Origin: Rhizobium gallicum bv. gallicum R602sp
GTDB taxonomy: Bacteria > Pseudomonadota > Alphaproteobacteria > Rhizobiales > Rhizobiaceae
Assembly: GCF_000816845.1 (NCBI RefSeq)
Contig: NZ_CP006877.1
Location: forward strand, 2,237,501 to 2,301,500
Direction of reading: 5' to 3'
DNA: 64,000 bases
Numbering within the stretch: position 1 is the stretch's first letter; every line of letters begins with the position of its first letter. Below the pieces are notes generated by a model, which had not been told where the DNA came from, searched no databases, and worked only from the letters and a program-made list of their open reading frames with translations. Positions 35,714 through 44,574 of the stretch are shown here, in pieces. Position numbers and translations under genes: made by a program.

Positions 35714-36632
35714 ACGACAGTCCGCCGACGAAGCATTGCCCCTAGGCTGGCTTTTTCATCGATACGCCCTCAGGCATCGAATGACATCGTCAGGATCATT
35801 CCGATGGCCGCTCTTGTATCCGTGATGGTCATGGTTTCGACTGCACCTTCCGTGGCGTTCGATTATCGGACCGAGGCGTTCCCATTTCCGTCATCTATCG
35901 TCATGCTAGCTACGGCCGTAGCAAAGGCAATTGATCGAGACCGGCGCGGCAGCCAGCGTCGGCAATCTTGGCAATAGCACGCGCGGCGACGATCCTTCCG
36001 CAATTGTCGATCTCATGGAGCGGGGTGGTTTTAATGAGTGCCAGTGGAAGGCATCCGCATCCTTTCAGATCATCTCGATGCGCACAGCAGAAAGGTCCGG
36101 TATCCTTCCGTGGAAGACGGCCGCACCGGTATCACCACCGAGATTTTCTTTTTAGACAAAGAGCGCGGACTCGCTCGTAGCATGAACCGCTGGTACCATT
36201 TGAGGACCCCGTCACTCGTGCTTTGAAGAGATACCGAGGTTCCAATGAGATCGCACAGTGACGAAATCGACGACATCCTCATGATGCTGAGGAGCGCGGC
36301 CCACCAAAGACGGCCGCACGTAAATTTTCGCTGAAATGCTTTAGCCGCCAGCTCTGGTTGTGGTGCTCTACAACCAAAATTCGCAACCGAGGAGACTTTG
36401 CATCGGCCCCCTCAATGCTTGATCCGGACCGGATCGGACCGAGGCATGCGGCGTGGCCGTCCAATCATCCAGCTTCGTGTGTGTTGTTCGGAGTTCGTGA
36501 ATGGAGTCTCTCATGAGCGGTCGCCTATTGTTTGTTACCTTGCTCGCACTCGCAGCAGCGGTTTATCCGACGCGAGGGGAAACAAAGTCGGGCCAGCAGA
36601 GTGTGGCGTAGTCCACGCCCCGACACGGTTCG
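35714..36632. other. 900-bp gap with gene relics only
   Basis: Short frames only. One of 62 residues at 36038-36226 (MPVEGIRILSDHLDAHSRKV) and one of 57 residues from ATG 35803 (MAALVSVMVMVSTAPSVAFD, signal-like) look partly gene-like but have no ribosome site or family. Lower GC and many stops in all frames suggest decayed coding DNA at the border of the metal-resistance island. Confidence 0.4.
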
Positions 36633-37706
36633 TTACTGCCTTCCGAATGGATCAGCCAACGCCGAAGCCGGACGACTGATCGGATATTTGATGATAGAGA
36701 CCTTCTCCGCGAGCTTAACATCGCCGTTTTCCTTGAGCAGCGTGCGAAAGCTCGGATGCATTCCACCATCCTGATAGGCCAGCGGCGTGAAATCTTTGGC
36801 AGCCAGCTCCTGGTATTTCTTTTCGTCAACGGATGATTTGGCTACGACCACAGGATCAGTTTGGTCGATGCGCTCCGGACATGCGGCGAGCGGATCGCTG
36901 GGATCGCCGTCCTTGAATTCGGCGTCGAAGACGTATTTCCTGCCGCAGGCGGCAACCCTGGGCTCGCGCCGTCGGACCTCAAAAATATCGTAGCCTTCCT
37001 TGAGGTTCTTCCAGAAGCCAAAGTTCGGGTCATCACGATGCGCCGCCAGGTTTTGCGGCGTCATGCGAAATGGAAAGGCTTGCACCTGGAACGCGCCCTG
37101 CTCGCCTTTCAGAGATTTCTCGACAACAGCATAAATTTCACCAACGCCCTGGTCGGTCAAAGCAAAGCACCCCGAGGATGAGCATGCGCCATGCACCATC
37201 AGGGCTTCGCCGGTATAGCCAAGGGCGGTCTCCAAACGGTTCGGATAACCGAGATTGAAGGAGAGATAGAATTGCGATCTGGGGTTCAGACCGCTTGTGG
37301 AAACACGGTAGAATCCCTCCGGTGCCTGCCGGTCGCCGGTCTTCGTTTTCGGACCCAATTTGCCGGACCAGCGACACATCGGATAAGTCTTGAGCAACAC
37401 GTATTTGCCGCTGTTGTCGACCTTCCAGACCTCCAATTCGCTTTCCATTTTGAAGATGCGGATGAGAACCGGACTCTCCGGCTTCATACCTTTTGTCCGC
37501 ATACTGGCCAGCAGCCTCGGCGGAATGTCATGAGAAGCTTCGCCGAGACCGTCGAGCGACTGTACACAGCCGCTCAGAAGTACGCCGACCACGGCAAGCG
37601 CCACCCAACGGAGCGAGTGCCAGCCCCGTGCTATTTGATTCAAGATCTTCGGTAATGACGTCAAACCACTGCTGTGGCTTGCAAATATATACAGGCGCAA
37701 AGTCAT
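36633..37706 (-). CDS. YkuD-family L,D-transpeptidase (YafK/DpaA-like) lipoprotein
   Basis: 357 residues. A hydrophobic N-terminus ends in the lipobox VLLSGC. The catalytic L,D-transpeptidase motif appears as MVHGACSSSGCFALTD (HGxx...SxGC), preceded by KTGDRQAPEGFYRV. Members of the YafK branch act on peptidoglycan meso-DAP crosslinks or release Braun-type lipoprotein in the periplasm. The Cys nucleophile and His are both present, so it should be active. It lies at the left edge of the copper island and reads away from it. Confidence 0.9.
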   Translation of the reverse strand: MTLRLYIFASHSSGLTSLPKILNQIARGWHSLRWVALAVVGVLLSGCVQSLDGLGEASHDIPPRLLASMRTKGMKPESPVLIRIFKMESELEVWKVDNSGKYVLLKTYPMCRWSGKLGPKTKTGDRQAPEGFYRVSTSGLNPRSQFYLSFNLGYPNRLETALGYTGEALMVHGACSSSGCFALTDQGVGEIYAVVEKSLKGEQGAFQVQAFPFRMTPQNLAAHRDDPNFGFWKNLKEGYDIFEVRRREPRVAACGRKYVFDAEFKDGDPSDPLAACPERIDQTDPVVVAKSSVDEKKYQELAAKDFTPLAYQDGGMHPSFRTLLKENGDVKLAEKVSIIKYPISRPASALADPFGRQ

Positions 37707-37744
37707 GCCCTTCCCTTTGGTCTGGAATTTCTAACGAAGAAATC

Positions 37745-38062
37745 TCACACGAAACCGATAGGGGGACGTTGCTCGACGGGCTCCAGAATGCCTGTGATCA
37801 CGACAGAAGCGGTAATGCCAAACAATGTAACGGCGGATCGGCTATGAAGAGATTCAGGGGCCTGCGCCACGATGCCATCAGGCTGACAGTGTGATCCTGA
37901 AAGAGATCGGCCGTCACCGCGATTGTGTCCCCCGGAAGGCGAAGCGGCGCTAATGGAAACCTGACCGGCATGATTATGATCAACCGGCGCGGCGATGCAG
38001 GGCGCAGCAAGCGAACCCAGCATCATTGTCGTCGCGATAAAGATGTTGATCAGCAGGCGCAT
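37745..38062 (-). CDS. Small His-rich secreted protein (DUF2946/CopL-like), copy 1
   Basis: 105 residues from MRLLINIFIATTMMLGSLAA, a signal peptide ending near CIAA. The mature part carries scattered His and Cys (VDHNHAGQ, SGGHNRGDG, SGSHCQPDG), then a hydrophobic stretch (SAVTLFGITASVVITGILEP) and a Pro-rich tail. The layout resembles DUF2946-type small proteins of metal loci. It is divergent from the DUF4396-oxidase gene, whose HmrR promoter lies between them. Function unproven; copper binding is inferred. Confidence 0.6.
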   Translation of the reverse strand: MRLLINIFIATTMMLGSLAAPCIAAPVDHNHAGQVSISAASPSGGHNRGDGRSLSGSHCQPDGIVAQAPESLHSRSAVTLFGITASVVITGILEPVEQRPPIGFV

Positions 38063-38168
38063 TGGCTCATTTGCACACGGGCCATCCATGATTCATCGTC
38101 ACCATAATGGTGAAGTTCATCTTTTCGGTCAACGCGCCGGGTCCTACCTTCTGCTTTTGCCATCGCAC

Positions 38169-38199
38169 TTGACCTTCCAACGATGGAAAGCTTCATCCT
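38169..38199 (+). promoter_or_regulatory. HmrR/CueR-type promoter for the DUF4396-oxidase gene
   Basis: TTGACC (38169-38174) followed by the dyad CCTTCC-AACGAT-GGAAAG within a long spacer, the signature of copper-responsive MerR promoters. The start codon used for the downstream gene lies 27 bp beyond, which argues against the longer in-frame starts that precede this promoter. Confidence 0.8.
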
Positions 38200-38225
38200 G
38201 CGCGAGCAAAAAGGAGGAGGTTTGT

Positions 38226-40166
38226 TTGTTCATTCAGCCCGTCGACTATCTTCTCTTTGTCTGGTTCATCCTCGCCGCCTTCAGCACTGCTTACGTTGCG
38301 TGGGATCAATTTCGCAATAATCCCGAACCGAACGTAATGAAGTGGGGTTTTATCCTCGTCACGCTCTACCTGGGTCCGGTCGGTCTAATGCTCTACGTCC
38401 TTGCCGACAAGGAGCCCCGGCCGAACACTCACGAGGAATTTGTTAAACCGCTCTGGAAGCAGGGTATCGGGAGCACGATCCACTGCGTCGCGGGTGATGC
38501 GACCGGCATCATTATTGCTGCGGCAATTACCGCCGTGCTCGGGCTCCCGATGTGGCTCGACATCATCATCGAATACATCGCCGGTTTTGCCGTTGGCCTA
38601 TTCGTGTTCCAGGCGCTCTTCATGAAAAACATGATGGGCGGAACGTATTGGCAGAACGTCCGCAATTCCTTCATGCCCGAATTCATCAGCATGAACGCGA
38701 TGATGGCCGGAATGGCACCGGTTATGGCGATCCTAATGATGGGACGCGACATGCGAGCCATGTGGCCGGGCGAAATGCTCTTCTGGGGCGTCATGGCGTT
38801 CGGCGTTGGCATCGGGTTCGCGACCGCCTACCCGTTCAACGTCTGGCTGGTGGCAAAGCAGCTGAAGCACGGTCTGATGACTGCGCGTGAGGACGAACAG
38901 AAAAACTTAACTGCCCACGAAATTTCGGAGCGCACTACCAACCACGAGATGGAAACGGGCCATCAATCAAATACTCACCACGGCATGCGGCCCTCTCATC
39001 AGCAACACATGTCTCACGGGGATAGTCACCAGCACGGCGAGAAACTGCCCCCGGCCTACGCCCCAACGCTGACCCAAATCGTGGCAATGGCATGCTTTTC
39101 GCTGATCATGCTGGCTGGAGGCTACGCTTATTCCTTCACGCAGGTGAACATGCGCCTGAGCGCCCATGACGTCGGTCGTGCGATCATGGCCCCGGGCATG
39201 ATCATGACCTTCGATACGCCGGGTGATGCAATGAAGGACATGGCGGCGGTCGATCCGCGCGGGGTGACCTTTACGGCAAGCTCTGATGCTCGTGGTGCAA
39301 CCATGCTTGAACCGCGCATCGAGAACGGCGTGAAGGTATTTGATCTCACTGCGTCGGTCATCCGATGGACGATCTTGCCGGACGTCACGGTCGAGGCTTA
39401 CGCCTATAACAACCAGGTCCCCGGTCCAACGCTGCGAGTGACCGAAGGCGACCGCGTCCGTATCAACGTAAGAAACGACCTGCCGGAAAGCACGACCGTT
39501 CATTGGCACGGCCTGATTCTGTCCAACGAGATGGATGGCCCGGCGATGATCACGCAGAAGCCGATAGAACCTGGCCAAGAGTTTTCCTACGAATACACCG
39601 TTGGCCAACGGGGCACTTATTTTTATCATACCCATGACCATGTCGACCGGCAGCAGGCGCTTGGCCTCTATGGGGCTCTCATCATCGATCCCAAAAATCC
39701 AGCGGATGTCATTCCGGCCGATGCTGAATATTTAGTCCAGCTTCAGGAGTGGATAAAACGGGACTGGCTGACCTTCCCGTCGATGCCGATGGAAGGAGCG
39801 CTGCCGAACTACTTCACGATCAATGGCAAATCGTATCCCGCGACCGAAACTGTTCAAATGAAAGTCGGTCAGACGTTGAAGGTTCGGTTCATAGGATCAA
39901 ACACCACCGCGATCCATCCCATGCACATTCATGGCGGACCGTTTGAGGTAGCAGCGGTTGACGGAGAGACGCTTGCCCCTTCCGCTCGCTACCTGGCTGA
40001 CACAGTCAATATCGCGCCTGGGCAGCGATACGACGTCCTGTGGCAAGCGCGACGGCCTGGAAAATGGCTGATCCATTGCCATATCTCGCATCACACGACG
40101 AACAACAACGTGGAGACACAGGGCGGTGGTGGCTTGATGCTTGTCATCGATGTCACGGGCGATTGA
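38226..40166 (+). CDS. DUF4396 membrane domain fused to a multicopper oxidase
   Basis: 646 residues from a TTG at 38226, six bases after GGAGGAGG and downstream of the HmrR promoter; the frame is open far upstream but those starts precede the promoter. Residues 1-230 form a DUF4396-type multi-helix membrane domain. Residues about 232-275 are a His/Met-rich linker (HHGMRPSHQQHMSHGDSHQH). A further helix leads to a periplasmic two-cupredoxin oxidase with copper motifs HWHGLI, YHTHDH, HPMHIHG and HCHISHH. The type 1 axial Met is not evident (HTTNNN). Likely a membrane-tethered Cu(I) oxidase. Confidence 0.85.
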   Translation: MFIQPVDYLLFVWFILAAFSTAYVAWDQFRNNPEPNVMKWGFILVTLYLGPVGLMLYVLADKEPRPNTHEEFVKPLWKQGIGSTIHCVAGDATGIIIAAAITAVLGLPMWLDIIIEYIAGFAVGLFVFQALFMKNMMGGTYWQNVRNSFMPEFISMNAMMAGMAPVMAILMMGRDMRAMWPGEMLFWGVMAFGVGIGFATAYPFNVWLVAKQLKHGLMTAREDEQKNLTAHEISERTTNHEMETGHQSNTHHGMRPSHQQHMSHGDSHQHGEKLPPAYAPTLTQIVAMACFSLIMLAGGYAYSFTQVNMRLSAHDVGRAIMAPGMIMTFDTPGDAMKDMAAVDPRGVTFTASSDARGATMLEPRIENGVKVFDLTASVIRWTILPDVTVEAYAYNNQVPGPTLRVTEGDRVRINVRNDLPESTTVHWHGLILSNEMDGPAMITQKPIEPGQEFSYEYTVGQRGTYFYHTHDHVDRQQALGLYGALIIDPKNPADVIPADAEYLVQLQEWIKRDWLTFPSMPMEGALPNYFTINGKSYPATETVQMKVGQTLKVRFIGSNTTAIHPMHIHGGPFEVAAVDGETLAPSARYLADTVNIAPGQRYDVLWQARRPGKWLIHCHISHHTTNNNVETQGGGGLMLVIDVTGD

Positions 40167-40246
40167 ACGGCTGATCATGTCGCCGCTTGCCCCGCTGCTA
40201 TTCTTCCTATGTTCGCAGCAACGCTTACAAAAACTGAGGACAAGAA

Positions 40247-40456
40247 ATGCCAACGGGAACAATAAAGTTCTTCAACCAGAGCAAGGGCTTTGGCTTTATC
40301 CAGCCGGACGATGGATCGACAGACACGTTCGTTCATATCTCCGCCGTCGAGCGGTCGGGCCTTACCAACTTGAGCGAAGGCCAGAAGGTCAGCTACGAGA
40401 TCGTCCAAGATCGCCGGTCAGGGAAATCGTCTGCCGAGAATCTGAAGCCCCTGTAG
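40247..40456 (+). CDS. Cold-shock-domain protein (CspA family)
   Basis: 69 residues: [20 protein letters not shown] holds RNP-1 (KGFGFI), and [10 protein letters not shown] holds RNP-2. A small cytosolic RNA chaperone. GAGGACAAGAA precedes the ATG. It follows the oxidase gene by 80 bp on the same strand; it may be an independent unit. Which stress induces it is not visible. In the 200 bp after it a plus-strand frame ends in a hydrophobic stretch (IALLASLAALLFLCALAFDL) without a clear start. Confidence 0.95.
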   Translation: MPTGTIKFFNQSKGFGFIQPDDGSTDTFVHISAVERSGLTNLSEGQKVSYEIVQDRRSGKSSAENLKPL

Positions 40457-40656
40457 ATTTAAAGGGAGGCATGCACGTCAGGGAAGAAGAAGCGTTTCCG
40501 GTCTAACGTTGCTCTTGTCCCTGAGCATCGCTTGCGGCCGAAACGAGGCGTGCGGCGCAGCGTACTCGCCAAAGCAAATCGTCAAATCGCACTGCTGGCT
40601 TCATTGGCGGCCTTGCTCTTCCTCTGTGCCCTCGCCTTCGATCTGCTGGTTCTCGA

Positions 40657-41109
40657 CTAAGATGGGCGCACGCTCATGAAAACTTCGGTCTTTCCGTCCT
40701 TCGACAGACTGTAGACGTCATACGACGCTTGCGGATCGTTGCCCATCCCGAGCGAGCCTGGTGGCATCCCTGGCACCGCCAAGCCAGCAATATCCAGCCG
40801 CTTGCTCATGACTGTTTCAACCGCCTCCAATGGAACGTGCCCTTCGAAGACATACGCGCCAGAGACAGCAGTATGGCAGCCCTGCATTTCCGCAGGTATC
40901 TTGTATTTCGCCTTGATCGCCGTCAGGTCATCGGGGTGTTTCACCGTGACAGTAAAGCCCGCGTTGGTGATCGCGTTTGCCCAGGCCTCGCAACAGCCGC
41001 AGCTCGGGTCCTTGTATACGATCATGCTTTCACCCGCCGCCCGCGCTACTCCGATCAGCGAAATCGATCCAACGGCCGCGACGGAACAAAGGAACTGTCT
41101 TCTTTTCAT
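40657..41109 (-). CDS. DUF411 periplasmic metal-binding protein
   Basis: 150 residues from MKRRQFLCSVAAVGSISLIG, a Tat/Sec-type signal cut at ARA. The mature domain starts MIVYKDPSCGCCEAWANAIT with the conserved CxCC, then CHTAVSGAYVFEGHVP and VPGMPPGSLGM, the DUF411 pattern. Such proteins travel with copper and silver loci and are thought to bind Cu in the periplasm. It is the last gene of the minus-strand cus operon. In-frame upstream codons are rejected because they precede the signal peptide. Confidence 0.9.
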   Translation of the reverse strand: MKRRQFLCSVAAVGSISLIGVARAAGESMIVYKDPSCGCCEAWANAITNAGFTVTVKHPDDLTAIKAKYKIPAEMQGCHTAVSGAYVFEGHVPLEAVETVMSKRLDIAGLAVPGMPPGSLGMGNDPQASYDVYSLSKDGKTEVFMSVRPS

Positions 41110-41265
41110 TTTGATTTTCCTTTCAGGTGACGTCCGGAGACGGAAGCAGGAGCTAAGGCGACCATCATCCCGGGCTTTTCTTGCTATAGTGGCATTATCG
41201 GAGCCGAACTGCGGGTGGTCAAAGCACGTTTCGGAGATAGACCGCCCGCAGTTCAAACATTGGCT

Positions 41266-41385
41266 TCAGCGGAAGAACACGTATTTTACCAGCGCCGCGA
41301 CCACCAGAATGATGACTGCTGCCCCGATAAGCGCCGCGGGGCCTATTCCCCACATCATTCCGCTGCCCATCATGTCGCTCATCAT
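41266..41385 (-). CDS. Met-rich single-span membrane peptide downstream of cusA
   Basis: 39 residues: MMSDMMGSGMMWGIGPAALI followed by a membrane helix and a short basic end (VKYVFFR). Six Met in the first eleven residues recall Cu(I)-binding Met clusters. AAAGGTG precedes the start, and it begins 12 bp after cusA on the same strand, so it is very likely translated with the efflux pump. Similar short proteins sit beside Cus pumps in rhizobia, from memory. Function unknown. Confidence 0.6.
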   Translation of the reverse strand: MMSDMMGSGMMWGIGPAALIGAAVIILVVAALVKYVFFR

Positions 41386-41397
41386 GGCATACACCTT

Positions 41398-44300
41398 TCA
41401 TTCGGCCGCTTCGTTCAGGGCATCCGCGCCAGGCTTAACATCGACCTGTGGAACCTCTGCACTGGCAGGCAGCCGCCAGCCCTTCACCAGTCCGTAGATC
41501 GCCGGGATCACCACCAGAGTGAGGAGCGTCGAAGACATCATGCCGCCGATCATCGGCACGGCGATGCGCTGCATGATTTCCGATCCGGTTCCAGTGCTCC
41601 AGAGGATGGGCACCAGCCCTGCCATGATGGCGACAACCGTCATCATCTTCGGCCGGACGCGTTCGACTGCCCCGACCATAATTGCGCGATTGAGATCAGC
41701 TCTTGTGAAGTCCCGCTTCTCTGTTTCACAGACGGTGCGGCGCTCCTTCAAAGCCTGGTCGAGATAGATCAGCATGATCACGCCCGTCTCAGCCGCGACG
41801 CCCGCCAAGGCAATGAAGCCGACCGCCACGGCCACAGACGCGTTGAACCCGAGCCACCACATCAGCCAGATGCCGCCGACCAGTGCGAACGGCAGGGACA
41901 GCATAACGATCATCGTCTCCGTCAGCGCCCTGAAGTTCAGGTAGAGCAGCAAGAAGATCAGCGCCAAGGTCAGCGGCACGACGATCATCAGGCGTGCCTT
42001 TGCGCGTTCGAGATACTCGAACTGGCCGCTCCAGGCGATGGAATAGCCTGCTGGCATCTTCACACTTTTTGCGACGGCCTCTTGAGCTTCCGCTACGTAG
42101 CCGCCCAAGTCTCGATTGGCGATGTCAACGAAGATGTAAACGGCAAGCTGACCGTTCTCTGTCCGGATTGTCGTGGCCCCGCGTGTGAGCTTGACATCGG
42201 CCACTTCCCCTAAAGGCACCGACCCGCCGCCCGGCAGCGATACCTGCACGTCCCGGGCAATAGATTGCGGGTCACTTCGGGAGGCTCGTGGATATCGGAT
42301 GGCCACGCCGTAGCGCTCCCGCCCCTCGACCGTGGAGGTGACGATCTCCGAGCCTAACGCCATGCTGATGACGTCCTGGACATCGTTGACCGTCAAGCCG
42401 TAGCGGCCGAGCGCGGTGCGATCCGGAACGATGTCGAGATAGTAGCCGCCAATGACCCGCTCAGCGTAGGCGCTCGATGTTCCGGGGATGGTTTTCAGCA
42501 CGCTTTCGATCTGGCGTGCGACTTTTTCCATCTCGCCAAGATCAGTACCGTAGACTTTGACACCTACAGGCGTCCTGATCCCCGTCGACAGCATGTCGAT
42601 ACGGGCGCGGATCGGCATGGTCCAGGCATTTGATACCCCGGGAAACTGCAGGGCGGCGTCCATCTCCTGTTTCAGGCTGTCGGTCGTCACACCTGGCCGC
42701 CACTGCGACTTCGGCTTGAGGGTGATGATCGTTTCGAACATCTCCGTCGGAGCCGGGTCGGTGGCGGTCAGTGCACGGCCTGCCTTCCCGAAGACGCTCT
42801 CGACCTCGGGAAACGACTTGATGATGCGATCCTGTGTCTGCATCAGTTCGGCCGCCTTCGTCACCGATATGCCTGGCAACGTGGTCGGCATATACATCAG
42901 CGTGCCTTCGTCGAGGTTGGGCATGAATTCGCTGCCGATGTGCTGGACCGGCCATGCGGTTGCCGCCAGGATCGCGACAGCGGCCAGGATGGTCAGCGTT
43001 TTAACCTTGAGGACTCCCGTGATCACCGGCCGATAAATCCAAATCAAAAAGCGGTTCAGCGGGTTCTTATGCTCGGGCACGATGCGGCCGCGCACGAAGA
43101 GGATCATCAATGCAGGAACAAGCGTGATCGAGAGAAATGCCGCCGCCGCCATGGCGAACGTCTTGGTGAAAGCGAGCGGCCCGAACAGCCGTCCTTCCTG
43201 AGACTCCAAGGTGAAGATCGGCAGAAACGACACTGTGATGATCAGCAGGCTGAAGAACAGCGCTGGTCCGACTTCGCTGGCGGCATCGACCAGTATCTTG
43301 ATCCTTGGCTTGTCCGGTGGTGCACGTTCGAGATGCTTGTGGGCGTTCTCGATCATGACGATGGCCGCGTCGATCATCGCGCCGATGGCAATCGCGATAC
43401 CTCCGAGGCTCATGATGTTTGCGCCGATGCCGAGCAGCTTCATCGCAATGAAGGCAATCAGAATGCCGACCGGCAGCATAATGATCGCCACGAGAGCACT
43501 CCGAACATGGAGAAGGAAGGCGACCGTTACCAGCGCGACGACGATGGATTCCTCGATCAAGGTGCCCCTCAGCGTCTCGATGGCGGACTCGATCAATGTC
43601 GACCGGTCATAGACCGGCACGATCTCCGTTCCCGCCGGGAGGCTGCTTTGAACCGAAGTCAAACTCTTCTTCGCGTTGTCGATGACGGTCAGAGCATTGG
43701 CTCCGAACCGCTGCAGCACGATGCCGCTTGCGACCTCGCCTTCGCCATTGAGTTCGGTAATTCCTCTTCGTTCATCCGGAACGAGTTCCACCTTGGCGAC
43801 GTCGCCCAGCCTGAGCGGCGTGCCGCGCTGCGTCTTCAGCACGATGTTCTCAATATCGCTGATGCCCTTAAGATAGCCGCGTCCGCGCACCATGAACTCG
43901 AATTCGGAAAGCTCGATGGTTCGTCCGCCGACATCCGTGTTGCTGGCCCGGACCGCATTGGAAATGTCGTTAAGTGATAGACCCTGAGCCTTTAACCGAG
44001 AGGGATCAACGATGATGGAATATTGCTTCACAAAGCCGCCAACACTGGCAATTTCGGCAACGCCTTCCGACTTGGAAACGCCGAACCGCACGACCCAATC
44101 CTGCAATGACCGGAGTTCTGCGAGCGTGAGGTTCTTTGCGACGACAGCATACTGATAGACCCAGCCAACACCTGTGGCGTCTGGGCCGAGGGTCGGCGTC
44201 ACGCCTTGAGGCAGGCGGCTCGACGCCGCGTTCAGATATTCCAGCACCCGGCTTCTCGCCCAGTAAGGGTCGGTGCCGTCCTCGAAGATCACGTAGACGA

Positions 44301-44574
44301 AGGAGACACCGAAGAAGGAGAAGCCGCGAACGACCTTCGACTTCGGCACCGTCAGCATCGACGTCGTCAGCGGATAGGTCACCTGGTCCTCGACCACCTG
44401 CGGTGCTTGGCCCGGATACTCCGTATAGACGATGACCTGGATGTCGGAGAGATCGGGAATGGCGTCGAGCGGCAGGGACCGTAGCGCATAGACGCCGCCC
44501 GCGACGGCAAGCGCTCCGCCGACGAATATCAAAACGAGATTGTGAGCGGACCAGGCGATGACGCGGGAGATCAT
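41398..44574 (-). CDS. cusA: CusA-type heavy-metal RND efflux pump
   Basis: 1058 residues with twelve membrane helices and two large periplasmic loops. The start MISRVIAWSAHNLVLIFVGG, the PGQAPQVVEDQVTYPLTTSM loop and GGIAIAIGAMIDAAIVMIEN (helix 4 acidic residues of the proton relay) are typical of the HME-RND group exporting Cu(I)/Ag(I). It takes metal from the periplasm, with CusB, to an outer-membrane channel. No channel gene is adjacent; the one at 60.2 kb could serve. The start overlaps the cusB stop (ATGA). Confidence 0.95.
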   Translation of the reverse strand: MISRVIAWSAHNLVLIFVGGALAVAGGVYALRSLPLDAIPDLSDIQVIVYTEYPGQAPQVVEDQVTYPLTTSMLTVPKSKVVRGFSFFGVSFVYVIFEDGTDPYWARSRVLEYLNAASSRLPQGVTPTLGPDATGVGWVYQYAVVAKNLTLAELRSLQDWVVRFGVSKSEGVAEIASVGGFVKQYSIIVDPSRLKAQGLSLNDISNAVRASNTDVGGRTIELSEFEFMVRGRGYLKGISDIENIVLKTQRGTPLRLGDVAKVELVPDERRGITELNGEGEVASGIVLQRFGANALTVIDNAKKSLTSVQSSLPAGTEIVPVYDRSTLIESAIETLRGTLIEESIVVALVTVAFLLHVRSALVAIIMLPVGILIAFIAMKLLGIGANIMSLGGIAIAIGAMIDAAIVMIENAHKHLERAPPDKPRIKILVDAASEVGPALFFSLLIITVSFLPIFTLESQEGRLFGPLAFTKTFAMAAAAFLSITLVPALMILFVRGRIVPEHKNPLNRFLIWIYRPVITGVLKVKTLTILAAVAILAATAWPVQHIGSEFMPNLDEGTLMYMPTTLPGISVTKAAELMQTQDRIIKSFPEVESVFGKAGRALTATDPAPTEMFETIITLKPKSQWRPGVTTDSLKQEMDAALQFPGVSNAWTMPIRARIDMLSTGIRTPVGVKVYGTDLGEMEKVARQIESVLKTIPGTSSAYAERVIGGYYLDIVPDRTALGRYGLTVNDVQDVISMALGSEIVTSTVEGRERYGVAIRYPRASRSDPQSIARDVQVSLPGGGSVPLGEVADVKLTRGATTIRTENGQLAVYIFVDIANRDLGGYVAEAQEAVAKSVKMPAGYSIAWSGQFEYLERAKARLMIVVPLTLALIFLLLYLNFRALTETMIVMLSLPFALVGGIWLMWWLGFNASVAVAVGFIALAGVAAETGVIMLIYLDQALKERRTVCETEKRDFTRADLNRAIMVGAVERVRPKMMTVVAIMAGLVPILWSTGTGSEIMQRIAVPMIGGMMSSTLLTLVVIPAIYGLVKGWRLPASAEVPQVDVKPGADALNEAAE

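Noticed and set aside
37995..38225. Upstream in-frame starts of the DUF4396-oxidase gene
   Set aside because: They lie before or within the HmrR promoter at 38169-38199 and have no ribosome site; the TTG at 38226 follows GGAGGAGG.
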